Assembly (NCBI GenBank): GCA_016284635.1
Contig: JAEEPF010000002.1
Span: forward strand, 1 to 64,000
Source of the DNA: Prevotella sp.
GTDB taxonomy: Bacteria > Bacteroidota > Bacteroidia > Bacteroidales > Bacteroidaceae
Reading direction: 5' to 3'
Length of the DNA: 64,000 bases
Below are positions 38,152 through 45,431 of this stretch, in pieces. The first letter of the stretch is position 1; each line of letters opens with the position of its first letter. Made by a program: the position numbers and the translations under genes. The notes beneath the pieces are model-generated. The model ran no database searches. It was not told the DNA's origin and saw nothing but the letters and a program-made list of their open reading frames with translations.

Positions 38152-38451
38152 ATGAAAGAAAGTGCTATGCAAAAGCCTTGGGACAAGGAAAGAGATGACT
38201 TCGCCTTTGAACTGGAAGAGGCATTCCTGAAGGCATTGGCGAAACAGCAGAAGGATTCGAATCCTAACAACCAGACTGTTATTGAGTCTCTGGCTGTGGC
38301 TACAGCACATGCCGTACAGGTCTATGACCAGTCTTTCAATTACGAAGCTGATTTCAAGAAACTTTTCACTCGCCAGTTTAACGAGGCCTACAATTATTAT
38401 GTGGAGAACCCCACAAAGAAGAATGTAGCAATCGAACTTGCCCAAATTTGA
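38152..38451 (+). CDS. Hypothetical protein, operon gene 1
   Basis: 99 aa ORF, same strand and tightly spaced with the next gene. Confidence 0.55.
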   Translation: MKESAMQKPWDKERDDFAFELEEAFLKALAKQQKDSNPNNQTVIESLAVATAHAVQVYDQSFNYEADFKKLFTRQFNEAYNYYVENPTKKNVAIELAQI

Positions 38452-38469
38452 GATAAAACTAAAATAAGA

Positions 38470-39639
38470 ATGATACCCAAATTACCCAGAGAACTGCTCT
38501 GGACAGATAAAACTTCGATGGATGAGTTTTTTGAACTTGATCCAGTTAATGAATACTTTTATGAGTATTACATTTCTTTGCGAGAAGAACCATTTGCAGT
38601 CACATTAGACCCTGTAAAAGTGTTTAACGAGGTTTATTACCAAGCTACACGTGCAGCTTATGAGAAACCATATATGTTCGGCATTGCTCCATATTTTCAA
38701 GATATTAAAGCCAACTTGGGCTGGAACTATAGTGCAGAGCTTGTGATGTCAATGTTATACTGGATTTTTGAGGCATCTGATTCAATAAACCTGAAGAAAA
38801 GAAATTATTTCAAAGATTTCATAAAACTTCAATGCTCAGGGTGTATCTATTGGCAAACTTTTCAGAAATGCTATCAGTTGTTAAAGAGAAAGAAAATATG
38901 TTTGAAATACCGTTTTGCTCCTAAACCCGTTTCAACTCATTATCTTCGGAATAAGTATATTTACTGGTCTGACATTACGCGCAATTATGATCTTGTTACA
39001 ACCAGATGCACAATTGAGCTTTGGGATAATGAAGAAGATAGAAGCGAGGTGGCTGCCATGATAAAAGGCAGTTTGGGAAAAGGCGCTGTCATAAAGAGAT
39101 ATGGCGCTGATGATGCAACTGTGATAAATTTATTGGATGGTTATATCAAGAATAATTCTAGCTTTGTGTATACTAACCCCAGTCAATACATAGATAATCG
39201 GTATCTAGAAGTGCGAATCAAACAATTAGAGATGGTGAACCACGCAAAGCAAAGCCGTATCGACGAATTGGAGGCTGACAACAACCGACTGAATGCATTA
39301 CTCGAGAAAAAGAAGATAAACGGAAAAGCAAGGAAGTTTACTTTGGTTCAGATGGTGGACTATTGTAAGGATTGTGTGGAATGGGATGACGTAAAGTCTA
39401 TAGTCGCTATGCTGAACAAGTTATTAAGACGAATAGGAACTGATGAAGATAGCGACCTTGTAGATAGTATCGAAGAAGAATTTAAATATAGGAAATACGG
39501 CGATTACATTATGGGCGACAAGAATGAGTTCAGCGGTAATTCGTCTCATAATACAATAAAACTTCCTCCAGGAATGACTCCTCAAGAGGCAATGAAATTG
39601 TTACAAAACAAATCTAAAGACAATGGCGAAGAAAGATAA
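38470..39639 (+). CDS. Hypothetical protein, operon gene 2
   Basis: 389 aa; coiled coil about residues 245-280; C-terminal GDKNEFSGNSSHNTI. Confidence 0.65.
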   Translation: MIPKLPRELLWTDKTSMDEFFELDPVNEYFYEYYISLREEPFAVTLDPVKVFNEVYYQATRAAYEKPYMFGIAPYFQDIKANLGWNYSAELVMSMLYWIFEASDSINLKKRNYFKDFIKLQCSGCIYWQTFQKCYQLLKRKKICLKYRFAPKPVSTHYLRNKYIYWSDITRNYDLVTTRCTIELWDNEEDRSEVAAMIKGSLGKGAVIKRYGADDATVINLLDGYIKNNSSFVYTNPSQYIDNRYLEVRIKQLEMVNHAKQSRIDELEADNNRLNALLEKKKINGKARKFTLVQMVDYCKDCVEWDDVKSIVAMLNKLLRRIGTDEDSDLVDSIEEEFKYRKYGDYIMGDKNEFSGNSSHNTIKLPPGMTPQEAMKLLQNKSKDNGEER

Positions 39640-40183
39640 CGTAAGAGGTGATCACAACACATTTCAAGCTGGAAGCATGCTTGTGAAGTTCGTACAGAAT
39701 AATTATAACAAGGTGCCTGGAGGCTGGGCTCCGGCTGATGATGATGACTATACCGAATATGAGGAGGTTAATGCAAGGAAGACTGCTGAGGAGTTTGTCA
39801 ATGATAAGCCGAACTATTTCCAGGCAGGCAGGTTCCTGAAAGGGGTGCTTAATGCTGAATGGTTTGAAGAAGTGAGAACGCATGAAAGATATACCAAGAA
39901 ATGGAGAGAGGAATTCGTGGATAAGCTATTAGATTCAGATTGTGGATGGGATATTGCCAATGCTTGGGAGAGTGAAGAAAAGCGAGAGCCCCTAAAGGCT
40001 TATGTGGTAGGTTGTCTGAAAGATGCGGGTGTCATCAGCGGTGCATACGACAAAATCGCTAAAGTAATGGGCTATGACAATAATACTTATCGGTCATTCT
40101 CACGGAACTTATGCAGAGGGAAGAAACAGGCTTATTTTGAATGGATAAAAGAATATGTTGAGAAAAGCAAGATAGAGCAGTAA
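39623..40183 (+). CDS. Hypothetical protein, operon gene 3
   Basis: 186 aa; start overlaps gene 2 by 17 nt; N-terminal RGDHNTFQAGS. Confidence 0.65.
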   Translation: MAKKDNVRGDHNTFQAGSMLVKFVQNNYNKVPGGWAPADDDDYTEYEEVNARKTAEEFVNDKPNYFQAGRFLKGVLNAEWFEEVRTHERYTKKWREEFVDKLLDSDCGWDIANAWESEEKREPLKAYVVGCLKDAGVISGAYDKIAKVMGYDNNTYRSFSRNLCRGKKQAYFEWIKEYVEKSKIEQ

Positions 40184-40192
40184 TATCTCTCA

Positions 40193-40344
40193 CTTGCGAC
40201 AAAGAAGGCTTGCGACAATGCTTATGAGTGTTGTCGCAAGTTTTTTTATTGAAAAAAATTTCTCCTTTGTTAATCGGTATTCCAATATGGTTTTTGTTTG
40301 CGACAAAAGTTCAACTTGAAAAATTTATTTTTTCGTCGCAAATG
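40193..40344. repeat. Five TTGCGACAA-type motifs in both orientations
   Basis: CTTGCGACAAA 40193, CTTGCGACAAT 40209, inverted TTGTCGCAAG 40231, TTTGCGACAAAA 40297, inverted TTCGTCGCAAA 40332. Confidence 0.8.
40209..40247 (+). terminator. Intrinsic terminator of the three-gene operon
   Basis: CTTGCGACAA - 12-nt loop - TTGTCGCAAG then seven T. Confidence 0.85.
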
Positions 40345-40351
40345 CGCAACG

Positions 40352-40359
40352 TAACTTTG
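40352..40359 (+). promoter_or_regulatory. -7 promoter element of the leader RNA
   Basis: TAACTTTG; -33 element not obvious. Confidence 0.5.
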
Positions 40360-40378
40360 CATCGTCGAAAGACAAAAA

Positions 40379-40552
40379 TTAGTTCTTTGACATATTGCAC
40401 AAGGTTTTGAAGTTTAAATTCTTCCTACGCGGCAACGACTCAGTTGTGAGCCGCGATGGAAAATCTCTCGCCAGTCTCGTGTGAGGCAGATGCCCCACAT
40501 GGGACTTGGAACTATCTAATGCGCAGGAGCAATCCTTGCGCGAACATTAATT
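40379..40552 (+). ncRNA. Candidate structured leader RNA with boxA-like element and three hairpins
   Basis: TTAGTTCTTTGACA at 40379-40392; hairpins 40428-40455, 40471-40509 and 40518-40548. Confidence 0.6.
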
Positions 40553-40574
40553 AAAAAATTAAATCTCAAAGGTT

Positions 40575-40892
40575 ATGACTAAGAAAAGTCAAAAGAAGAT
40601 GGCTACTAAGAGTAGAGAAGTAAGAGACAGAGAGTATTGCGCTGGAATGGCTAAGACTGGCGAGGTGCTTGGTGATGAACTGATCGACATGCTGTCACAG
40701 CACGGAGAATCATTTGAGGGTCTTGCGATCGAGACGTATGCCATGAGCAAAGCATGGGCTGCACTACTGGCCATCGCTCATAGTGAGGGCTTCGATGCAG
40801 AAGATCTGTTCAAGCAACTTCTTCCGTCTTTCATGAAGGACATGGATGGTTTCATCAACGAAATGGAGGAGGAAGAGAAAGAAGTAAACTAA
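40575..40892 (+). CDS. Hypothetical protein, primase-module gene 1
   Basis: 105 aa; acidic C-terminus. Confidence 0.65.
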   Translation: MTKKSQKKMATKSREVRDREYCAGMAKTGEVLGDELIDMLSQHGESFEGLAIETYAMSKAWAALLAIAHSEGFDAEDLFKQLLPSFMKDMDGFINEMEEEEKEVN

Positions 40893-40976
40893 CGTAAAAA
40901 CTCCGAGTGCTGTGGGATGGTTTTCCATGGAACAAAGCGCTTTACATCTCCACACATCTCACAAAACTTGGAAACA

Positions 40977-41486
40977 ATGAAAAAGAAGAATTTCAACCGC
41001 GCAGGGTCTGAACAAGAGTACGGCCCGCGCCTCGCAGGAGAGATCCTGCACGACTATCTTGAGAACAGTAACGAACCTCTGGCTGTTGCTTATCGTGAGC
41101 AATCGGGCGATGCGGATGAGCAGGGCTGGCACCGTAACACGGATTTGTCCGTGGATCTGAAAACCCTTCTGCGCAGCGACCGCAGCATGAAGACCGGCAA
41201 GGACTATCAGGGCATTCTGCGACGCGACTCGGATATGGAGTTGGACGATTATCGCTGCCACGATCCTCACTACACGTTCACGGAGACCGTTCCACCGGCT
41301 CCCCGTAAGCGCAATCCGCACGTGTTCAAGGGCAAATACATCACGGTGACCCGCAGGGACGACGGAAGCGTGCATCCTAACTTCAAGCCTCTGAAGATTG
41401 ACGAGGATTTCAGTCTCGAGAAGTATATCTCCGGCGTAGCCAACGAACTGCTCTGGGCACTTGAAGGCCTGATAGAAAATGGATAA
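40977..41486 (+). CDS. Hypothetical protein, primase-module gene 2
   Basis: MKKKNFNRAGSEQEYGPRLAGEILHDYLE; internal start preferred. Confidence 0.65.
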   Translation: MKKKNFNRAGSEQEYGPRLAGEILHDYLENSNEPLAVAYREQSGDADEQGWHRNTDLSVDLKTLLRSDRSMKTGKDYQGILRRDSDMELDDYRCHDPHYTFTETVPPAPRKRNPHVFKGKYITVTRRDDGSVHPNFKPLKIDEDFSLEKYISGVANELLWALEGLIENG

Positions 41487-41510
41487 TGGATAATTGAAAA
41501 CGGCTGAGTC

Positions 41511-41656
41511 CGTTACGTTACAGTTGTTACAGTTGAAAAAAAGAGATATATACCTCTTTTAATAATTATATAACTAATTAATAATCAGATAGTTACATTA
41601 TATTTAAAGAGGAGCATACCCCTTAGAAAAGCAACTGTAACAACTGTAACGTAACG
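41511..41656. repeat. Perfect 25-bp inverted repeat around AT-rich 96-nt core
   Basis: CGTTACGTTACAGTTGTTACAGTTG (41511-41535) and its exact reverse complement (41632-41656). Confidence 0.95.
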
Positions 41657-41697
41657 CTCGGTCAGCATAACAAATTAATTTAAATAGTTGAGAATCA

Positions 41698-43014
41698 ATG
41701 AAATACGACATTACAAAGCCAGTGCGTCCGAAGATGCCAAAGCTCGGAAAAGGCCTTGAAGCCATTAGTCTTTTGCAATCGCAGGCCAGCAAACCCATGC
41801 ATGAACCCCTTGCTCCGATGCTTTTTCCCTCACTTGGAGCTCATGTTAGTGGTTGTGAATTTATGTACCCATCGGGGGTTTGGATGGAACCATGCGGCCT
41901 TATAGCCCATATATGTGCTGAATTTTCGGGTAACAAGGGTCAGTTGGGGCTGTTGGCAGAGGCTATCTGCAGGGACTTCAGGGCTCACGATGAAGAATCA
42001 GACAATAAACTTAAGGATTGGGATAAGGCCTATAAGTGGGGGAATAAACAGGACTGTCCGCCCCGTCCCGATGTGGCTTTCTATTACCCTCCCGCAGATT
42101 GCACGCCTGCTGGATTCAATAAGAATGTAGAGGTGCTGGCCAAACAGGGCGACAAGTGTATGTACATGAACCTCCCCGAGGTGGTTATGGCCAACGACAT
42201 TTGTGGGGGACACAAGAAAGTCTCAAAAATGCTGAGGTGCTGCTTCGACCGTGAATTGTACGGTCAGATGCGAGCCACGGAATCCGGTGTGACGTGTAAT
42301 GCGAGGCTGCGCGCCTGCTTCACTTTTGCCAGCACCCCTGTTGACGCCCGCGAGTTCTATAAATCAGAACTCTTCAACGGCACACTTGCTAGAATTACGT
42401 TCTCCTACGTGCCGCAGCATGCCCGCGACGGCCGTATACCTCGGGTGGGCCAGTTCTCAGACGAGTTCTACGGTCAGCTCGACAAGTACCTGTTGCGTCT
42501 CACCTCTGCCAAGGGCCGATTCGTCATCAAGCCCCTCAACAAGCTCATCGACAAGATGGCTGAGGACATGGCCGAGCTGGCTGACTGCATGGACGAGTCC
42601 TGGCTCTATGCCTGCAGCAAGAGGAGCCTCGTGTCAGCATGGAGGGCTGGTTGTATACTCTATCTGCTTAACAACCAGACTTTCACCCGCTCGATGGCGG
42701 AATTCGTAGAGTGGCTTGTTTACCAGGATCTCTGGAGCAAGCGAATGATATTCTCGGACATGGTAAACGGCAAGGATATTGACCTTAATGCCGAGACACA
42801 GAAGCATGGTCCTGTGAACATGCTCGCGAGTCTGGAGAATCCCTTCAGCAAGGCGCAACTGAAAGCACTCCGCGTGCAGATGGGCAAGAGCGAGGAGGGT
42901 GCTGACGGCCAATTGCGGCAATGGGTGTTCCGCAAGCTGGTGACCTACTCCGCTGAGACAGAGCTCTACTACATGACAGAGGAATGTCTCAAGAAGTTTA
43001 AAGACAGTAAGTGA
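41698..43014 (+). CDS. DUF3987-like (VapE/helicase-associated) protein lacking clear Walker A
   Basis: 438 aa; gene context with CHC2 primase and DUF3987-like pattern; no GxxxxGK[ST]. Confidence 0.6.
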   Translation: MKYDITKPVRPKMPKLGKGLEAISLLQSQASKPMHEPLAPMLFPSLGAHVSGCEFMYPSGVWMEPCGLIAHICAEFSGNKGQLGLLAEAICRDFRAHDEESDNKLKDWDKAYKWGNKQDCPPRPDVAFYYPPADCTPAGFNKNVEVLAKQGDKCMYMNLPEVVMANDICGGHKKVSKMLRCCFDRELYGQMRATESGVTCNARLRACFTFASTPVDAREFYKSELFNGTLARITFSYVPQHARDGRIPRVGQFSDEFYGQLDKYLLRLTSAKGRFVIKPLNKLIDKMAEDMAELADCMDESWLYACSKRSLVSAWRAGCILYLLNNQTFTRSMAEFVEWLVYQDLWSKRMIFSDMVNGKDIDLNAETQKHGPVNMLASLENPFSKAQLKALRVQMGKSEEGADGQLRQWVFRKLVTYSAETELYYMTEECLKKFKDSK

Positions 43015-43021
43015 AAAGACC

Positions 43022-43918
43022 ATGGATAAATATGATATCGAAAAGCTGCGCTCACTCCCCTGCGAGGGAGTGGCGCAGCGCTTAGGACTCACGGTAAAGC
43101 ACCACAAGGCTTTGTGCCCATTCCATAACGACCACACGCCATCGTTGACCTTCAAGAAGAATAAGTATAAATGCTGGAGCTGTGGGGAAAGAGGCGACTC
43201 TATCAGTTTGGTGGAAAAAGTGCTTGGTAAGGATTTCCTTGATGCGTGCCGTTGGCTGGCGGATGAGCACAATGTGATTATTTCAAGTTTTGGGGAGCAA
43301 GATGATCCATGCGGTCAACAGAAGCCTTTCGACGCCAGCCGCTATGAAAGGTTTTTCGAACGGCCGTGGCTTTCGCCTGAAGCAAGAAAGTTTCTTTTTG
43401 AGGAGCGCAGGATCGACCCGAGGGTAGTGCGTTGGTGTAGGCTGACGTCATGGAAAGACCGTGATGGTGTGCCTTGGCTGGAAATACCTTACTTCAATCG
43501 CGAGGGTAAGCTCATAGGCATCCAGAACAGGAACCTGATAAAAGGTGCCACACCTCGCTTCAGGTTCCCGCAAGGAGGTGGCAGCATCAGCCTTTATAAT
43601 CAGCCTGTATTGAACATGCTCCACCCAAACGATACGCTGTATATCTGTGAGGGAGCGTCAGACACTTGGTCGATGCTTTCTGCAGGATACAAGGCGATTG
43701 CCATCCCGTCTGCCACCTTGCTTACAAAGAAGGACGTGGAGCTGCTTCAGACTCTCGGTTCAGAGCTCTCTGTTCGGTTCGAGATGTGGCCAGACAACGA
43801 CGCGCCTGGCGAACGGCTGTTCCTGCAGCTGCAGAAGGTTCTGCCCAGTCTGGTGCATCATCAGCTGCCGCCGGGCTGCAAGGATTTCAGCGAGTATTAT
43901 CTGACAAAAATAACCTAA
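43022..43918 (+). CDS. CHC2 zinc-finger / TOPRIM DnaG-like primase
   Basis: LCPFHNDHTPSLTFKKNKYKCWSCGERGD; TOPRIM YICEGASDTWSML and PDNDAPGERL. Confidence 0.93.
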   Translation: MDKYDIEKLRSLPCEGVAQRLGLTVKHHKALCPFHNDHTPSLTFKKNKYKCWSCGERGDSISLVEKVLGKDFLDACRWLADEHNVIISSFGEQDDPCGQQKPFDASRYERFFERPWLSPEARKFLFEERRIDPRVVRWCRLTSWKDRDGVPWLEIPYFNREGKLIGIQNRNLIKGATPRFRFPQGGGSISLYNQPVLNMLHPNDTLYICEGASDTWSMLSAGYKAIAIPSATLLTKKDVELLQTLGSELSVRFEMWPDNDAPGERLFLQLQKVLPSLVHHQLPPGCKDFSEYYLTKIT

Positions 43919-43928
43919 GGTTATCGTC

Positions 43929-43972
43929 AAATAACCTTGCCTTATTCAGCAATAACGCAAGGTTATTTTTTT
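43929..43972 (+). terminator. Intrinsic terminator after primase
   Basis: AAATAACCTTGC ... GCAAGGTTATTTTTTT. Confidence 0.88.
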
Positions 43973-44002
43973 CATTTTTTTTGAAAAAAAGTTGCAAAAA
44001 TG

Positions 44003-44034
44003 TTTGGTGGTTTCGGATATTTTTTGTAACTTTG
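44003..44034 (+). promoter_or_regulatory. Promoter of HU-like gene
   Basis: TTTGGTGGTTTCGGATATTTTTTGTAACTTTG. Confidence 0.8.
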
Positions 44035-44071
44035 TAGCAGAATTAAGGGTGATGACAATGGCGTTTGTTCA

Positions 44072-44120
44072 GACCCCTGTAGTCCCCTAACTTAGGGGAC
44101 ATAAAAAGCGGGATGGGGTC
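44072..44120 (+). promoter_or_regulatory. Structured 5' UTR of HU-like gene
   Basis: Inner GTCCCCTAA/TTAGGGGAC nested in outer GACCCC/GGGGTC. Confidence 0.55.
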
Positions 44121-44173
44121 ACCCGATGTAGTTGACTCCTTAATATTCTAATACCACAAAAAACTTTACAGGT

Positions 44174-45001
44174 ATGATAGAATTGTATTTGAGTAAGGTG
44201 ACCGAGACTTCGGAAACCGAACAGGCGGGCAAGTACTACGCCCGCGTGAGTTACAAACAGACGATGAGCGTGCAGGACATGGCGCATCACATGGCAGAAC
44301 ACAACACGATGTTCTCGGAGGGCTCGATCACGGGTATCCTGATCGACTTCGTGAAGTGCGTGCGCGAGCAGGTGCTCATGGGCAACACCGTGAAGATTGA
44401 CAACCTGGCCATCTTCAAGGCTACGGTCGAGGCCAACGCCCTGGAGACGCTCTATGACGCCGAGCAGGACAAGGTGGCCTCCGCTTCCATCGGTACGCTG
44501 CCCGAGGGCGCCAAGACCGGCGCTGCCGTGAAGGCCATCAAGCTGCTGGCCCAGTCGACCGGCGAGTTCAGCCGCGACGAGCTGAAGAAGGACGTCAGGC
44601 TCTCTTGGACCGACAAGGCCAAGGCTGAGATCGCGGCAGCAAAGTCAGGAGTCAGTAGTCAGGAGTCAGGAGACAGTAGTCAGCAGTCGGGAGGCGGCAA
44701 CGGCGGTTCTCAGAACGGCGGCTCGCAGTCTGCAACCCTGGCTGCACCCACCATCAGCGGTACGACTCCGTTTGCTGAGACTACCTCTGTGAGCATGAGC
44801 GGCCCTGCCGGTGCGGAGATCCACTACACCACCGACGGCTCGACGCCAACGGCTGAGAGCACGCTCTACAGTGAGGCATTCACGCTGAGCGACACCACGA
44901 CCGTGAAGGCCATCGCCATTAAGGACGGTGAGTCGAGTGAGGTTGCAAGCAAGCTGTTCACCAAGTCCAGCGGCGACGGCGACGACATGGACCAAAACTA
45001 G
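44174..45001 (+). CDS. HU-family DNA-binding protein fused to chitobiase/hexosaminidase C-terminal domain
   Basis: N-terminal HU-like region; C-terminal PTISGTTPFAETTSVSMSGPAGAEIHYTTDGSTPTAESTLYSEAFTLSDTTTVKAIAIKDG. Confidence 0.85.
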   Translation: MIELYLSKVTETSETEQAGKYYARVSYKQTMSVQDMAHHMAEHNTMFSEGSITGILIDFVKCVREQVLMGNTVKIDNLAIFKATVEANALETLYDAEQDKVASASIGTLPEGAKTGAAVKAIKLLAQSTGEFSRDELKKDVRLSWTDKAKAEIAAAKSGVSSQESGDSSQQSGGGNGGSQNGGSQSATLAAPTISGTTPFAETTSVSMSGPAGAEIHYTTDGSTPTAESTLYSEAFTLSDTTTVKAIAIKDGESSEVASKLFTKSSGDGDDMDQN

Positions 45002-45019
45002 GGCTTCGCCAATTGATAA

Positions 45020-45059
45020 TTCTTGCGTCCCTTCGGTAGCAAGCGGCAAAGCCGAGCGG
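45020..45059. repeat. Dispersed 40-nt structured repeat, copy 2
   Basis: Identical to 25280-25319. Confidence 0.9.
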
Positions 45060-45099
45060 AAAATTGACAATTGACAATTATGAAGAAGCTGATGTAAGA

Positions 45100-45134
45100 C
45101 GAGACTCGCATCAAAGGGATGCGGGTCTCGTTTT
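45100..45134 (+). terminator. Intrinsic terminator after HU-like gene
   Basis: CGAGACTCGCATC AAAGG GATGCGGGTCTCG TTTT. Confidence 0.88.
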
Positions 45135-45135
45135 G

Positions 45136-45425
45136 TTATTGAATTCCTAAGGCTTGCTTAGCAGCTGCATTAACCTTGTCAGCTACATCCTGGCCGCCTT
45201 GATAAATGTTCCACAGATTCATATAGTCGTTGTGAGTTCCGTGGGGAACCATGACCTTCGCCGGCTACAGAAGCTACCTTGTAGAACTCATCGACATCCG
45301 CATTCTTATCCACCTCTTTTTGGGTTGGAGATACGGGATTGTCTTCAGAAGCACTTGAACATGCAGTAAGTGTCAGTCCGCAGAAAAGGATGGCGGACAG
45401 TATCCATAAATTAATTTTTTCATAC
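45136..45425 (-). pseudogene. Frameshifted lipoprotein/hydrolase-like remnant
   Basis: INLWILSAILFCGLTLTACSSASEDNPVSPTQKE...FYKVASVAGEGHG in one frame, VPHGTHNDYMNLWNIYQGGQDVADKVNAAAKQALGIQ* in another. Confidence 0.55.
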
Positions 45426-45431
45426 TTATGA

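Noticed and set aside
40420-40552. tRNA or tmRNA in the hairpin-rich gap
   Set aside because: No T-loop GGTTCGAATCC, no cloverleaf and no CCA end; better explained as a leader RNA.
34000-45200. Integrase/transposase-bounded mobile element
   Set aside because: No integrase, transposase or att-like direct repeats found at the borders within the window; mobility remains inference.
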